Shown: positions 7,877 to 18,511, counted from the stretch's first letter. The stretch is DNA of 64,000 nucleotides from Methylotenera sp. (GCA_013141075.1 JABFRQ010000002.1:62001-126000), one strand, 5' to 3'. Notes: generated by a model not told the origin, from the sequence alone. Translations and numbers: made by a program.

Positions 7877-8493
7877 AATGTTGAAATAATTTCTTCAACT
7901 GATTGTTTAACTAGTTCTAACGGTCTATTGGCATCAATAATTCTAAATCTTGCTGGGTTTTCTTTCGCGCGTTGCAGGTATGCGTTGCGAATTTTTGTAA
8001 AAAACTCGGCATTTTCACGCTCAAATTTATCTGGCTCACGCGCATTTGAAAGGCGTTGAATGCTCACTTCTACAGGCACATCAAATAAAATTGTTAAGTC
8101 TGGTTGTAAACCCACTTGCACCCAATGCTCAAGTTGTTGAATTTTAGCGGCGTCAACACCCTTAGCGCCGCATTGATAGGCGTAAGTGGCATCAGTAAAG
8201 CGGTCAGAAAGTACATAAGCGCCTCTTGCTAAAGCTGGTGCAATTACGTTCGCAATATGCTCACGGCGTGCCGCAAACATCAGCAACGTTTCAGTTTCCG
8301 CATGCATAGGCTCGTGCAACAAAAGCTCACGTAAACGCTCGCCTATGGCCGTTCCGCCTGGCTCGCGTGTTGAAACCACTTCAAACCCGCGCGTTTGCAG
8401 CAGGGAAATAATGTTGGGAATGTGAGTGCTTTTGCCAGCCCCATCCATGCCTTCTAAAGTAATAAATTTTGCTTTAAATAATTTGGTTGTCAT
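7873..8493 (-). CDS. tmk: Thymidylate kinase
   Basis: 206 residues. P-loop GMDGAGKST sits near residue 15, STREPGGTAIGE (dTMP and DR motif region) near 42, and VLSDRFTDATYAYQ near 95. The enzyme phosphorylates dTMP to dTDP for DNA synthesis. It lies between mltG and holB in the canonical order, with a 15-base gap to mltG and a four-base overlap with holB. Confidence 0.95.
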   Translation of the reverse strand: MTTKLFKAKFITLEGMDGAGKSTHIPNIISLLQTRGFEVVSTREPGGTAIGERLRELLLHEPMHAETETLLMFAARREHIANVIAPALARGAYVLSDRFTDATYAYQCGAKGVDAAKIQQLEHWVQVGLQPDLTILFDVPVEVSIQRLSNAREPDKFERENAEFFTKIRNAYLQRAKENPARFRIIDANRPLELVKQSVEEIISTL

Positions 8494-8508
8494 TTTCGTT
8501 ATATTTTT

Positions 8509-9495
8509 TTAGCTACCTAATTGATACTTAACAACCGCGCGATTATGCTCAATTAAATTGTTAGAAAACGCATGACTGCCATCGCCCTTGCCTACAAAAT
8601 AAAGTGCTTTTGTATCAGCTGGGTGTAAAGCTGCTTCAATGGAGGCCAAGCCAGGCATAGCGATTGGCGTAGGTGGCAGGCCATCGCGCGTGTAAGTATT
8701 GTAAGGTGTGTCAGCTAATAAATCTTTTTTACGGATATTACCTTTGTATGCTGCGCCCATGCCGTAAATCACGGTTGGGTCTGTTTGCAAGCGCATGCCG
8801 ATGCGTAAACGATTGATAAAAACACCTGCAATCGTCGGGCGTTCGCTCGCTTTACCTGTTTCTTTTTCAACTATGGATGCCATAATTAAGGCCTCATAAC
8901 TGTTTTTGTAAGGCAAATTACTTGCGCGGCTTTCCCAAGCTTTAGCCAGCTTGCTTTGCATGGCGTCATAACTCCGCTTCAGCATTACCATGTCGGCGGT
9001 GTCGCGGTCAAAATAAAAAGTATCAGGAAAGAATAAGCCTTCTGCAATAGTGTGTTTTGAGCCTAATAACTTTAATATTTCAGATTCAGTTAAGCTTTTA
9101 ACTGTTTGTTTTACCGCATCATTTTTTTCTAACTTTTCACGCATTTGCGAAAAAGTGCGACCTTCAATAAACGTCACGCTACCTTGCGTTGCTTTGCCAT
9201 GATTAAGCGAAAGTAATAGCTGATAAGGCGTCACATTTTTATTCAACGTGTAATTACCCGCTTGTAAAAGCGATTCTTTATTGAGCAATTTAGCCAAAAT
9301 AATAAAATGCCAAGGGTCTTTTATTACACCTTGTTTCACCAGTTGATTAGCAATACTTTTAAGGCCGCTTTTGGGTTGAACTGTAATTTCTTGGCTGCTT
9401 GGCTGCAGTTTTAATGGTGTAACCGCGTAATATGCCAACCAAGCGCCAAGGAGGAACATGGCTAATAGGCTGAATAATAGGAATTTTTTAATCAT
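8509..9495 (-). CDS. mltG: Endolytic peptidoglycan transglycosylase MltG
   Basis: 328 residues: a short cytoplasmic start, one membrane segment (about 4-25: FLLFSLLAMFLLGAWLAYYA), a LysM-like domain with SGLKSIANQLVKQGVI, and the YceG catalytic domain. The catalytic glutamate is in IMASIVEKETG, and RLQTDPTVIYG and LPPTPIAMPG complete the site. MltG cuts nascent glycan strands in the periplasm to end polymerisation. It starts eight bases after pabC, as in E. coli. Confidence 0.93.
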   Translation of the reverse strand: MIKKFLLFSLLAMFLLGAWLAYYAVTPLKLQPSSQEITVQPKSGLKSIANQLVKQGVIKDPWHFIILAKLLNKESLLQAGNYTLNKNVTPYQLLLSLNHGKATQGSVTFIEGRTFSQMREKLEKNDAVKQTVKSLTESEILKLLGSKHTIAEGLFFPDTFYFDRDTADMVMLKRSYDAMQSKLAKAWESRASNLPYKNSYEALIMASIVEKETGKASERPTIAGVFINRLRIGMRLQTDPTVIYGMGAAYKGNIRKKDLLADTPYNTYTRDGLPPTPIAMPGLASIEAALHPADTKALYFVGKGDGSHAFSNNLIEHNRAVVKYQLGS

Positions 9496-9503
9496 GTGCT
9501 AGT

Positions 9504-10340
9504 TTATTTATGTGAAAGCAAATTTCTAAATGTATTGGCTAAAGCTTGTGGCGGCCAAATAACATCACCAATTTTAGTGACTTGAAGCGCACCATATAAG
9601 CTATTGCAGATGATAATTTCATCCGCATGTAATAAGCGGCTGAGTGATAATGGCGCAATTTCAACTGTTAGATTGACGACAGAGGCAAGCCCCATTATGC
9701 GTTGCCTAGTCACGCCAGCAACGCCGCACTGGCTTAAATCAGGCGTAATAAACACATTATCAAAACGCGCAAAAACATTACTCATAGTGCATTCAATCAC
9801 ATTGCTTTGTTGATCCAACATTAGACCATCAAATATATCTTCATCACGCCACTCCATGCGCGCCAGCACGTTTTCTAGGCGATTTAAGTGCTTCACGCCA
9901 GCCAGCTTGGCTTGCATTGCTAGGCGCGTTTCACACAGGTGCAAATGCACGCCAGTAGTATTATATTCAGGCGGGAATTTTGATATAGCTGTTTTAATTA
10001 CCACTCGCGTTGGGCTTGTGACTGCGGGCGGCTTGTAGCCTCGCTCGCCTTCGCCTCTAGTAATGATTATTTTGGCAACTTCTAATTGATTACTATCTAT
10101 ATCTTCAATTGAAAATAATTGCAAAAAGTCGCTCATTAGCAACTCTGCACTTGGGCAAACTATACCAATGGCGGCACAATCTGCCACTAGCTTCTGGTAA
10201 TGAAGCGGCCAGTCAACAGGCAAACCGCCACGCACAACCATCGTGCGAAAAACGCCATCACCATAGGCAAAGCCTCGGTCTAATGGCGAAATTATTTGGG
10301 TCAAATCGCCGTTAATTAAATATGTGTGTGTGCGAGACAT
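9504..10340 (-). CDS. pabC: Aminodeoxychorismate lyase
   Basis: 278 residues of class IV PLP enzyme. GFAYGDGVFRT near the N-terminus, the PLP lysine in VKHLNRLEN near residue 145, and the C-terminal IIICNSLYG are visible. It converts 4-amino-4-deoxychorismate to p-aminobenzoate and pyruvate for folate. The position between fabF and mltG is the conserved one and separates it from branched-chain or D-amino acid transaminases of the same fold. Confidence 0.88.
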   Translation of the reverse strand: MSRTHTYLINGDLTQIISPLDRGFAYGDGVFRTMVVRGGLPVDWPLHYQKLVADCAAIGIVCPSAELLMSDFLQLFSIEDIDSNQLEVAKIIITRGEGERGYKPPAVTSPTRVVIKTAISKFPPEYNTTGVHLHLCETRLAMQAKLAGVKHLNRLENVLARMEWRDEDIFDGLMLDQQSNVIECTMSNVFARFDNVFITPDLSQCGVAGVTRQRIMGLASVVNLTVEIAPLSLSRLLHADEIIICNSLYGALQVTKIGDVIWPPQALANTFRNLLSHK

Positions 10341-10405
10341 AAGCCGTAATTAAACCATAGCAACAGCGTATTCACTATCAGCAAATGCGCTAAAACCATA
10401 AAAAA

Positions 10406-10429
10406 GCCTGCGAATTTTATTTCGCAGGC
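10406..10429 (-). terminator. Terminator after fabF
   Basis: On the minus strand GCCTGCGAA and TTCGCAGGC form a stem followed by six T. It lies between fabF and pabC, so the downstream mltG-tmk-holB genes depend on read-through or a separate promoter. Confidence 0.8.
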
Positions 10430-10454
10430 CAGCAGACATACATCTTTTTGAAAT

Positions 10455-11687
10455 TTATAGTTTTTTGAAAACTAAACTGCCGTTTGTACCACCAAAGCCA
10501 AAATTATTTTTTAACGCGTATTCAATTTTCATATCACGCGCGGTGTTAGCGCAGTAATCTAAATCACATTCTGGGTCTTGGTTGAAAATGTTAATGGTGG
10601 GCGGTGATACTTGGTTGTAAATAGAAAGCACGGTGAATACAGATTCTAAGCCGCCTGCGCCACCTAATAAGTGCCCTGTCATCGATTTTGTTGAGTTGAC
10701 AACCAGTTTGTATGCATGCTCACCAAACGCCGCTTTAATGGCGTTGGTTTCGTTAGCATCGCCCAGTGGGGTTGATGTGCCGTGTGCGTTGATAAACTGC
10801 ACTTTGCTTGGGTCTATGCCTGCATTATTCATGGCGTTGCGCATTGATCTACGTGGGCCGTCCATATTGGGTGCAGTCATGTGATATGCGTCAGCACTCA
10901 TGCCGTAGCCTGAGAGTTCAGCGTAGATTTTTGCGCCGCGCGCTTTGGCGTGTTCGTATTCTTCAAGCACTAGCACTCCTGCGCCCTCGCCTATTACAAA
11001 GCCATCGCGGTCTTTATCCCAAGGGCGGCTTGCAGTTGCAGGGTCGTCATTACGGGTTGATAATGCACGTGAAGCAGCAAAACCACCTACGCTTAATCGT
11101 GTAATCGCGGCTTCTGCACCGCCAGCTATCATTACATCGGCGTCGCCATATTCAATCATGCGTGAAGCATCACCAATCGAATGTGTACCTGTTGTACAGG
11201 CCGTTACGATGGCGACATTAGGCCCTTTTAAGCCAAACATAATGCTTAAATTACCTGAAATCATGTTAATAATGGTGCCTGGAATAAAAAATGGTGATAT
11301 TTTACGTGGGCCAGATTCTTGATAAAGAATATCAGTGTCTTCAATAAACTGCATGCCGCCAATACCAGAGCCAATAGAAACGCCAATGCGCTCGGCATTT
11401 TCTTCAGTAACTTCAATACCAGAATCTTTAAATGCTTCAATGCCAGCTGCTAACCCAAATTGAATGAATTTATCCATACGGCGCGCGTCTTTTGCTGAAA
11501 TAAAGTCTTCAGCATTAAAGTCTTTAACTTCGCCCGCGATGGTTGAAGAAAAAGCACTTGCGTCAAAATGGCTGATTTGTGTGATGCCTGATTTGCCCGC
11601 GAGAATGTTATCCCACGCGGTTTTTGCACCAATACCAACCGGGGAAACTACGCCAAGACCAGTAACGACAACACGACGTTTAGACAT
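10455..11687 (-). CDS. fabF: Beta-ketoacyl-ACP synthase II
   Basis: 410 residues, typical for KAS II. The Cys-His-His triad is clear: [10 protein letters not shown] near residue 165, [12 protein letters not shown] near 303, and [15 protein letters not shown] near 338. GAGG lies before the ATG. It elongates acyl-ACP with malonyl-ACP and supports temperature control of unsaturated chains in E. coli. It follows acpP across a strong terminator-like hairpin. Confidence 0.96.
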   Translation of the reverse strand: MSKRRVVVTGLGVVSPVGIGAKTAWDNILAGKSGITQISHFDASAFSSTIAGEVKDFNAEDFISAKDARRMDKFIQFGLAAGIEAFKDSGIEVTEENAERIGVSIGSGIGGMQFIEDTDILYQESGPRKISPFFIPGTIINMISGNLSIMFGLKGPNVAIVTACTTGTHSIGDASRMIEYGDADVMIAGGAEAAITRLSVGGFAASRALSTRNDDPATASRPWDKDRDGFVIGEGAGVLVLEEYEHAKARGAKIYAELSGYGMSADAYHMTAPNMDGPRRSMRNAMNNAGIDPSKVQFINAHGTSTPLGDANETNAIKAAFGEHAYKLVVNSTKSMTGHLLGGAGGLESVFTVLSIYNQVSPPTINIFNQDPECDLDYCANTARDMKIEYALKNNFGFGGTNGSLVFKKL

Positions 11688-11710
11688 GAGGAACCTCTAA
11701 AAATAGCTGC

Positions 11711-11756
11711 TAAAAATGAAAAAGGCAATAAACCCCAATTGGAGTTTATTGCCTTA
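11711..11756 (-). terminator. Terminator or attenuator between acpP and fabF
   Basis: GGCAATAAAC pairs with GTTTATTGCC around CAATTG, followed on the minus strand by TTTTTCATTTTT. This probably lets acpP be made in excess over fabF, as in other bacteria where acpP has its own abundant transcript. Confidence 0.8.
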
Positions 11757-11767
11757 CGGAATACGAA

Positions 11768-12004
11768 TTACTTAAGGTTAGTATTGATGTAATCAATCGC
11801 TAATTGAACGGTAGTGATTTTTTCTGCTTCTTCATCTGGAATTTCGCAGTCAAACTCTTCTTCTAGCGCCATTACTAGCTCTACAGTGTCTAGTGAATCT
11901 GCACCTAAATCATCTACAAATGATGATGCATTTTTAACATCTTCTTCTTTTGCACCAAGTTGTTCAGTTACAATTTTTTTAACGCGTTGTTCGATGTCAG
12001 ACAT
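11768..12004 (-). CDS. acpP: Acyl carrier protein
   Basis: 78 residues, strongly acidic, with the phosphopantetheine serine in [18 protein letters not shown] (about residue 37). AAGGGG lies seven bases before the ATG. It carries growing acyl chains for FabD/H/G/F/Z, PlsX, LpxA and LpxD, all of which are encoded in this window. Confidence 0.97.
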   Translation of the reverse strand: MSDIEQRVKKIVTEQLGAKEEDVKNASSFVDDLGADSLDTVELVMALEEEFDCEIPDEEAEKITTVQLAIDYINTNLK

Positions 12005-12090
12005 CTAAATACCCCTTTAATAAGAAATAGCTGATATAAAAATAGCTAAGTTAGTATTCTACCAAAACTAAAGCAAAATACATAAAAATT

Positions 12091-12831
12091 TTACACCATT
12101 AACATGCCGCCATTTACATGAATGGTCTCGCCAGTAATATAAGCTGCGTTTGGAGAGGCTAAAAATGCCACCGTAGCCGCGATTTCCTTCACATTACCTA
12201 AGCGCCCTGCTGGAATTCTCGCTAACATTTTATTAGCAATCTCTGTCGATAACTCTGCCGTCATATCGGTTTCAATAAAGCCTGGCGCTACGCAATTCAC
12301 CGTAATATTACGGCTACCCACTTCTGCCGCAAGCGACTTCGTAAAACCAGTCATGCCTGCTTTAGCCGCTGCGTAATTGGTTTGTCCCGCATTACCCATA
12401 TGACCCACCACGCTAGAAATGCTGATAATGCGGCCTGTACGCGCCTTCATCATTGGGCGAAGCACTGCTTGGCTCATACGGAACACTGACGTTAAATTAG
12501 TGCTAATTACCGCATCCCAATCTTCATCGCTCATTCGCATGAGTAAGGTATCTTTTGTAATACCCGCGTTATTGACCAAAATACTCACGTCACCATATTT
12601 TTCACTAATAGCTTTTAAGGTGGCGGCCACTTGTGCGGCATCATTCACGTTAAGCGCCATACCTTCGCCTTTGATATTTGCGCTGGCAAAAGTGGTGGAA
12701 ATTGAAGCCGCACCATTATCTGATGTTGCTGTACCAATCACGGTAGCGCCTTGTTTGCCAAGCTCTAAAGCGATTGCTGCGCCAATACCACGGCTTGCAC
12801 CAGTAATTAAAGCAATTTGTCCAGTTAACAT
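12091..12831 (-). CDS. fabG: 3-oxoacyl-ACP reductase
   Basis: 246 residues of classical short-chain dehydrogenase. NADPH motif GASRGIG lies at the N-terminus, NNAGITKDTLLMRM near residue 86, catalytic Ser in ISSVVGHMGN, and YAAAK near 151. GGETIHVNGGMLMV closes the protein, as in FabG. AAAGGG precedes the ATG. It reduces beta-ketoacyl-ACP. Confidence 0.96.
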   Translation of the reverse strand: MLTGQIALITGASRGIGAAIALELGKQGATVIGTATSDNGAASISTTFASANIKGEGMALNVNDAAQVAATLKAISEKYGDVSILVNNAGITKDTLLMRMSDEDWDAVISTNLTSVFRMSQAVLRPMMKARTGRIISISSVVGHMGNAGQTNYAAAKAGMTGFTKSLAAEVGSRNITVNCVAPGFIETDMTAELSTEIANKMLARIPAGRLGNVKEIAATVAFLASPNAAYITGETIHVNGGMLMV

Positions 12832-12864
12832 AATAACCCTTTGAATTTATTCAATTAAAACTAT

Positions 12865-13803
12865 TTATGATCGTGCTGACAATGCGCTAGCAAGCTCTTG
12901 AAAAGCCTCATTGCTGGTTAAAGCTACGCAAGGTAATTCAGCAACAATTCGTTTGGTGAGGCCTGCCAAAACTTTACCTGGCCCGCATTCTGCCGCTTGC
13001 GTAATGCCTTGCGCGTGAATCGCTTGCACGGTTTCTACCCAGCGCACTGGGCTATATAATTGGCGCACTAATGCATCTTTAATTTTATCACTATCGTTAT
13101 AAGCGGCAACATCAGCGTTGTGTAACACGGGAATTTGCGGCGTGTGTACTGTTACATTTTTTAAGTATTCTGCTAGCTGAACCGCAGCAGGCTTCATTAA
13201 AGCACAATGCGATGGCACACTAACAGGCAATGGCAATGCGCGTTTAGCACCTTTTTCTTTGGCTAGCGCCATGCCGCGCTCTACCGCGGCTTTATTGCCT
13301 GCAATTACTACTTGGCCAGGCGAATTGTAATTAACTGCTTCAAGCACTTCATTTTGCGCGGCTTCAGCACAAATAGCACGTATTGCGTCGTCATCTAACC
13401 CCAATATTGCCGCCATTGCGCCCACGCCTTCAGGTACGGCATTTTGCATCGCTTCAGCACGAAATTTCACTAACGGAAGCGCATCTGCAAAGGTCAGCGC
13501 ACATGATGCAACCAATGCAGTATATTCGCCTAGGCTGTGACCCGCATGGATGCTAGGCCGCAAGCCACCTGCTTCAACATAGGCGCGTGCAGTAGCCACG
13601 CCAGCGATTAGCATTAAGGGCTGCGTGTGTTGGGTTAAATTCAACAATTCATTAGGCTCAGTTGCCATTGCCCAAAAATCAACGCCTAAAATATCTGAAG
13701 CCTCAGTAAAGGTGTTTTTAATGATTGAGTTGTCGCCGAAACCACTCATCATGCCAACAGATTGTGAGCCTTGACCAGGAAAGAAAAATGCAAGTTTATT
13801 CAT
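12865..13803 (-). CDS. fabD: Malonyl-CoA:ACP transacylase
   Basis: 312 residues. FPGQGSQSVGM at the start, the nucleophile in HAGHSLGEYTA near residue 93, and the catalytic histidine in SVPSHCALM near 202 identify FabD. It makes malonyl-ACP. It lies 18 bases after fabH and 33 bases before fabG. Confidence 0.96.
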   Translation of the reverse strand: MNKLAFFFPGQGSQSVGMMSGFGDNSIIKNTFTEASDILGVDFWAMATEPNELLNLTQHTQPLMLIAGVATARAYVEAGGLRPSIHAGHSLGEYTALVASCALTFADALPLVKFRAEAMQNAVPEGVGAMAAILGLDDDAIRAICAEAAQNEVLEAVNYNSPGQVVIAGNKAAVERGMALAKEKGAKRALPLPVSVPSHCALMKPAAVQLAEYLKNVTVHTPQIPVLHNADVAAYNDSDKIKDALVRQLYSPVRWVETVQAIHAQGITQAAECGPGKVLAGLTKRIVAELPCVALTSNEAFQELASALSARS

Positions 13804-13821
13804 AATTTTCAGGTTAAATCT

Positions 13822-14781
13822 TTAATATTTAATTAAGGCAGAGCCCCATGTAAAGCCACCACCAAACGCTTCCATCAAAATAATTTCACCGCGTTTAATA
13901 CGACCATCACGCACCGCTATATCTAGCGCCAGCGGTATTGAAGCCGCAGATGTATTACCATGTTTATCCACTGTAACCACTACATTATCCATGCTCATAT
14001 CAAGCTTTTTAGCGGTGGCTTGCAATATGCGAATATTGGCTTGATGCGGCACTAACCAATCAATGTCAGATTTTTGCATGCCGTTGGCTTCTAAAGTTTC
14101 ATCAACTATTTGATCTAGCGTGTTTACTGCCATTTTAAATACGGCGTTGCCTTCCATCACCACGGTATCGCAACCATTTTCGTTGCGCGGTACATGTAAC
14201 ATTTTTTCGTAGTTACCATCTGCATGTAAATGAGTAGAAATGATACCTAACTTCTCGTCAGAATCAGTCTGCGAGGCTTGTAGAATAACAGCGCCAGCGC
14301 CATCACCCCATAAAATGCAATTGCCGCGATTAGTCCAATCTACAATGCGTGAAAATGTTTCCGCGCCTATCACCAAAGCACATTTTGCCGCGCCAGATTT
14401 AATAAAGTTGTCCGCAGTAGATAGCGCATAAACAAAGCCGCTACAAACCGCCTGAATATCAAATGCAGGACAGCCAGCAATGCCTAATTTTTGTTGCAAA
14501 ATCACCGCAACACTAGGGAATATTTTATCTGGCGTAGTGGTCGCGACGATAATTAAATCAATATCTGCCGCACTGATGCCAGCCGCTTCAATGGCATTAC
14601 GTGCCGCGTATAAGGCTAAATCACTGGTAAATTCGCCGTCCGCCACAATATGGCGCTCACGAATGCCTGTACGCGTAAAAATCCACTCATCAGTGGTGTC
14701 AATCATATGCTCTAAATCTGCATTGGTGAGTAATTTTTCAGGCAGATAACTGCCTGTTCCCGCAATTCTAGAATAAATCAT
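13822..14781 (-). CDS. fabH: Beta-ketoacyl-ACP synthase III
   Basis: 319 residues. The catalytic Cys is in [13 protein letters not shown] near residue 113, His in [11 protein letters not shown] near 246, and Asn in [10 protein letters not shown] near 276. FabH starts chains by joining acetyl-CoA to malonyl-ACP. The ATGA junction overlaps plsX by four bases. Confidence 0.96.
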   Translation of the reverse strand: MIYSRIAGTGSYLPEKLLTNADLEHMIDTTDEWIFTRTGIRERHIVADGEFTSDLALYAARNAIEAAGISAADIDLIIVATTTPDKIFPSVAVILQQKLGIAGCPAFDIQAVCSGFVYALSTADNFIKSGAAKCALVIGAETFSRIVDWTNRGNCILWGDGAGAVILQASQTDSDEKLGIISTHLHADGNYEKMLHVPRNENGCDTVVMEGNAVFKMAVNTLDQIVDETLEANGMQKSDIDWLVPHQANIRILQATAKKLDMSMDNVVVTVDKHGNTSAASIPLALDIAVRDGRIKRGEIILMEAFGGGFTWGSALIKY

Positions 14782-15833
14782 GCGTTTTCCGTGTTGTTCG
14801 CGTCACCATTGTCTGTGGCTTGCGACTGTATATGTTCAATTTCTAACTGTTCTGAAATGCGGCGTAAAACGCCGCTGCGTGCTTCTTCTACCGCAGTATG
14901 AATGGCCGTTAAAAACGCTACGCTATCAGCCCCGCCGTGGCTTTTAACCACAATGCCGCGTAAGCCTAAAAAGCTTGCGCCATTGTACTCACGAGGGTCT
15001 AAACGTTTTCTGAAAGCCTTTAATATCGGCTTACAAGCAAGCCCCATTAACTTAGTGAACCAAGTGCGCTTAAATTCTTGTATTAAAAAGCGTCCCATCA
15101 TTTGTGCTACACCTTCAGAAGCTTTTAGCGCGACATTACCTACAAAACCATCGCACACCACTAAATCTGTCGTGCCTTTAAAAATATCATTGCCTTCAAC
15201 ATTGCCATAAAAGTTTAAATGACTAGCACGTAGCAATTCGCCCGCTTGTTTGACCACTTCATTGCCTTTAATGTCTTCAGAGCCAATGTTTAACAACCCT
15301 ACGGTTGGATGCTCTTTATGCTCAACACAAGAAACTAACATACTACCCATTACCGCAAACTGTAATAGCTGTTCAGCCGTGCTATCTGCATTGGCACCTA
15401 AATCTAAAATGTAAGTTTTGCCCTTTTGGCTAGGAAAAACGCCCGCTATGGCAGGCCTATCAATACCCGGCAAAGTTTTCAGCACATAACGCGCAGTCGC
15501 CATGAGCGCACCTGTATTGCCAGCACTTACGCAAGCATTGGTTTCACCGCTTTTCACTAAATTGATGGCCACACGCATAGAAGAATCTTTTTTATTCTTA
15601 AGTGCAAGTTGTGGCGATTCGTCCATCGTCACTACTTCCGTGGCGTGGTGAATACGTAAACGTGGGCTGGTGCTAGCTTTGAGTGCTTTAAGCTCCGCTT
15701 CAATTGCATCGCTTAAACCAACCAGCACAACATTAAGTTGGGCATCATTTGCGAGCGCTTTTAAAACTGCGGGAACGGTCACGTGAGGGCCGTGATCGCC
15801 ACCCATCGCATCTACCGAGAGCGTAATATCCAT
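14778..15833 (-). CDS. plsX: Phosphate acyltransferase PlsX
   Basis: 351 residues, starting with [16 protein letters not shown] and carrying [16 protein letters not shown] and [14 protein letters not shown]. PlsX makes acyl-phosphate from acyl-ACP for phospholipid synthesis. The last 15 residues ([10 protein letters not shown]) are a low-complexity tail. It heads the fab operon, 218 bases after rpmF. Confidence 0.95.
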   Translation of the reverse strand: MDITLSVDAMGGDHGPHVTVPAVLKALANDAQLNVVLVGLSDAIEAELKALKASTSPRLRIHHATEVVTMDESPQLALKNKKDSSMRVAINLVKSGETNACVSAGNTGALMATARYVLKTLPGIDRPAIAGVFPSQKGKTYILDLGANADSTAEQLLQFAVMGSMLVSCVEHKEHPTVGLLNIGSEDIKGNEVVKQAGELLRASHLNFYGNVEGNDIFKGTTDLVVCDGFVGNVALKASEGVAQMMGRFLIQEFKRTWFTKLMGLACKPILKAFRKRLDPREYNGASFLGLRGIVVKSHGGADSVAFLTAIHTAVEEARSGVLRRISEQLEIEHIQSQATDNGDANNTENA

Positions 15834-15937
15834 TAGTTAGTAGCCTAAATGAAAATTAAAACGTTGAAAAATTAAAACGTATACTTAAAGGTTTAAATAT
15901 AAATAGTTTTAAGTATAAAGGCATGACGTAGAAATGC

Positions 15938-15967
15938 CAACGCCGCGCCAAAATTGGTGCGGCGTTG
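15938..15967. terminator. GC-rich hairpin between rpmF and plsX
   Basis: CAACGCCGCGCC pairs with GGTGCGGCGTTG around AAAATT. No strong T tract follows in either direction, so it may be an attenuator or an RNA-stabilising structure more than a full terminator. Confidence 0.45.
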
Positions 15968-16051
15968 ACAATGTATTCATGGTAAAAAATTCAAACTATT
16001 AAATTCAATCAATCTTACAAGTAAGTAGAATTTAATTTAACTAAAATGAAT

Positions 16052-16231
16052 TTAGTCGCCTTTAGTAGCCATTACTTTACGGCCACGATAATAGCCGTTT
16101 GGGCTAATGTGGTGACGCAAATGCGCTTCACCAGTTGTTGGCTCAACAGCCAAAGCTGGGTTGACTAAAAAGTCATGTGAACGATGCATACCGCGTTTTG
16201 ACGGTGATTTTTTGTTTTGCTGAACTGCCAT
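16052..16231 (-). CDS. rpmF: 50S ribosomal protein L32
   Basis: 59 residues: [20 protein letters not shown], then [13 protein letters not shown] and [15 protein letters not shown]. This matches the zinc-free type of L32. TTGGAG precedes the ATG. It lies between yceD and plsX as in most proteobacteria, with a good promoter upstream. Confidence 0.96.
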   Translation of the reverse strand: MAVQQNKKSPSKRGMHRSHDFLVNPALAVEPTTGEAHLRHHISPNGYYRGRKVMATKGD

Positions 16232-16338
16232 AATAAAACTCCAATAAAATGATTAAAACATCATCTCACACATACAAGCTGGCACGTAAAGACACCGCAC
16301 CACATAATTATAAGACTACGTTAAACTTCCAGCCCGAC

Positions 16339-16367
16339 ACTATAATATAAAACTTAGTATTTGTCAG
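16339..16367 (-). promoter_or_regulatory. Sigma-70 promoter upstream of rpmF
   Basis: On the minus strand: CTGACA, a 17-base spacer, then TATAGT. It lies about 110 bases before the rpmF ATG and would drive rpmF and probably plsX-fab. Confidence 0.55.
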
Positions 16368-16381
16368 CCAAAATTGCGCTT

Positions 16382-16897
16382 TTATGACTTAATAAACCCT
16401 TTTAACACTGCAAATGGATTAGGTTTTTCGCCGCTTTGCCTTGCAAGTGTGCCGCAATCATTGTCATGTGCAGGTGCTATTGGCATTGCCATGATAATTT
16501 CATCTTCAATTAGCGCAATCAAATCCATGGTTTGGCTGGCTTGTTGCAGGTCATAATCATCGTTATTGTCAATATCTAGCACTTCCACATCTGTATCACT
16601 TACATCGCCAATTAAATATTTAAATTTTAAATTAAAATTAAGCGGCATCTCATTTAAGCAGCGCTGGCAAGTAGTCATTAAATTTGCAGAGATTGATAGC
16701 AGCAAAAGGTGTTGGCCAGCTACGTCAGTTTTCCCTTGCAAAATATAACTAATCTGGTCTGCAGCACCGCTATTATTTTGTGCTGATTGCAATAACTCAT
16801 TCAAGCGCTGGCAATCTGTTAGCGATAAGGTGCCCGCTAAACGCTCATTTTTTTTAGAAAATGCAAGGTTATCAATAAATAATGGGGGGGTATTCAT
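16382..16897 (-). CDS. yceD: YceD family (DUF177) protein, 23S rRNA accumulation
   Basis: 171 residues. The DUF177 hallmark is present: MTTCQRCLNEMPLNF near residue 75 and, in the C-terminal third, VLDIDNNDDYDLQQ with LIEDEIIMAMPIAPAH and a conserved late Cys (NDCG). YceD homologues support 23S rRNA accumulation. It precedes rpmF as usual and is divergent from the pyruvate carboxylase genes. A seven-G run on the plus strand at its fifth codons is a possible slippage spot. Confidence 0.88.
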   Translation of the reverse strand: MNTPPLFIDNLAFSKKNERLAGTLSLTDCQRLNELLQSAQNNSGAADQISYILQGKTDVAGQHLLLLSISANLMTTCQRCLNEMPLNFNLKFKYLIGDVSDTDVEVLDIDNNDDYDLQQASQTMDLIALIEDEIIMAMPIAPAHDNDCGTLARQSGEKPNPFAVLKGFIKS

Positions 16898-17017
16898 ATT
16901 GTGTTACTCAAAAAATTACTCAAAATTATAGCGCCAAGCAGCCCATGGGTATTTAGCAATCAGCTTGCCCATGTTACAATCACTCGGTTTGAGTGACGAA
17001 ATTTAAGGCTGTAACAC

Positions 17018-18436
17018 ATGTTCAAAAAAATACTTGTAGCTAACCGTGGCGAAATCGCAGTGCGTATTGTACGCGCTTGCTCAGAAATGGGCATTAAGTC
17101 TGTGGCGATTTATGCGGATGCTGATCGTCAGGCTTTGCATGTTAAAAAGGCCGACGAAGCATATAACATAGGTGCAGATCCCGTTGCAGGCTATTTGAAC
17201 GCGCATAATATTGTGAATTTAGCTGTTGCTTCTGGTTGCGACGCCTTGCATCCTGGCTATGGATTTTTGTCTGAAAATCCTGAGTTGGCTGAAATTTGCG
17301 CGCGCCGAGGCATTAAATTTATCGGGCCAAATGCTGCGGTTATTCGTCAAATGGGCGACAAAATTCAAGCAAGAAATGCCATGACTAGCGCAGGCATCCC
17401 CTGCACACCAGGTAGTGATGGCAACTTGGCCAGTCTGGAAGATGCCGTAGTGCTTGCCAATAAAATTGGCTACCCAGTGATGCTTAAAGCTACAAACGGT
17501 GGTGGTGGGCGTGGTATTCGCCGTTGCGACAGCGAAAAAGAATTACTCAGCAATTACGACCGTGTGATTTCAGAAGCAAGCAAAGCATTTGGCAAGCCAG
17601 AAGTGTTTTTAGAAAAATGTGTTGTTACGCCGCGCCATATTGAAGTGCAAATTTTGGCCGATTCGCAAGGCAATGTCATTCACCTATTTGAGCGCGATTG
17701 TTCAATACAACGCCGCAATCAAAAATTGATTGAAATTGCCCCATCACCACAGCTCACACAGGCGCAACGCGAGTATATTGGTGGCTTGGCGGTTAAGGCG
17801 GCTAAAGCGGTAGGTTATGAAAATGCGGGTACGGTAGAGTTTTTGTTAGACTCAAATAACACGTTTTACTTCATGGAAATGAACACGCGCTTGCAGGTTG
17901 AGCATACCGTAACAGAAACCATTACTGGCATAGATATTGTGCAAGAGCAAATTCGTGTGGCTTACGGCTTACCGTTGCAATACGCGCAAAAAGATGTGCA
18001 GTTTAGGGGTTATGCAATGGAATTTCGCATCAATGCGGAAGATCCAAAAAATGACTTTTTACCTAGCTTTGGTAAAATTACTCGCTATTACGCGCCAGGC
18101 GGGCCAGGCGTGCGCATGGATGCGGCGATTTACACTGGCTATGAAATTCCACCCTATTACGATTCAATGTGTGCAAAACTCACCGTTTGGGCACTAGATT
18201 GGGATAGCGTAATTGAGCGCGGTCGCCGTGCGCTGGATGATATGTTGATTTATGGCGTTAAAACTACCATCCCATATTATCAACAAATTTTAAAACATAA
18301 AGATTTTAGAGAGGCTAACTTCAATACAAGTTTTGTTGAGGCGCATCCTGAGCTTACTAATTATGCAAATGAAGTACCCCCTGAAGTAATTGCAGCGGCC
18401 ATTTCTGCGGCCATTGCGGCACATGAAGGCATTTAA
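17018..18436 (+). CDS. pycA: Pyruvate carboxylase subunit A (biotin carboxylase)
   Basis: 472 residues of biotin carboxylase. MFKKILVANRGEIAVRIVRA opens the protein. The ATP-grasp glycine loop ATNGGGGRGIRR is near residue 165, and EMNTRLQVEHTVTE near 288. It carboxylates biotin using ATP and bicarbonate. It is close to AccC, but the next gene encodes a carboxyltransferase with biotin carrier, so the pair is better read as two-subunit pyruvate carboxylase than as part of acetyl-CoA carboxylase. AAGG lies nine bases before the ATG. Confidence 0.85.
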   Translation: MFKKILVANRGEIAVRIVRACSEMGIKSVAIYADADRQALHVKKADEAYNIGADPVAGYLNAHNIVNLAVASGCDALHPGYGFLSENPELAEICARRGIKFIGPNAAVIRQMGDKIQARNAMTSAGIPCTPGSDGNLASLEDAVVLANKIGYPVMLKATNGGGGRGIRRCDSEKELLSNYDRVISEASKAFGKPEVFLEKCVVTPRHIEVQILADSQGNVIHLFERDCSIQRRNQKLIEIAPSPQLTQAQREYIGGLAVKAAKAVGYENAGTVEFLLDSNNTFYFMEMNTRLQVEHTVTETITGIDIVQEQIRVAYGLPLQYAQKDVQFRGYAMEFRINAEDPKNDFLPSFGKITRYYAPGGPGVRMDAAIYTGYEIPPYYDSMCAKLTVWALDWDSVIERGRRALDDMLIYGVKTTIPYYQQILKHKDFREANFNTSFVEAHPELTNYANEVPPEVIAAAISAAIAAHEGI

Positions 18437-18511
18437 TTTCAAGTAAATAATTAAGTATAAATTTAATAAAAACAAATAGTTAAACGTAATAATTAAAGTA
18501 AAGAGTTAAAT

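Noticed and set aside
10945..11322. Plus-strand ORF of 125 codons
   Set aside because: It lies opposite fabF, whose catalytic motifs are complete; the plus frame shows no recognisable domain.
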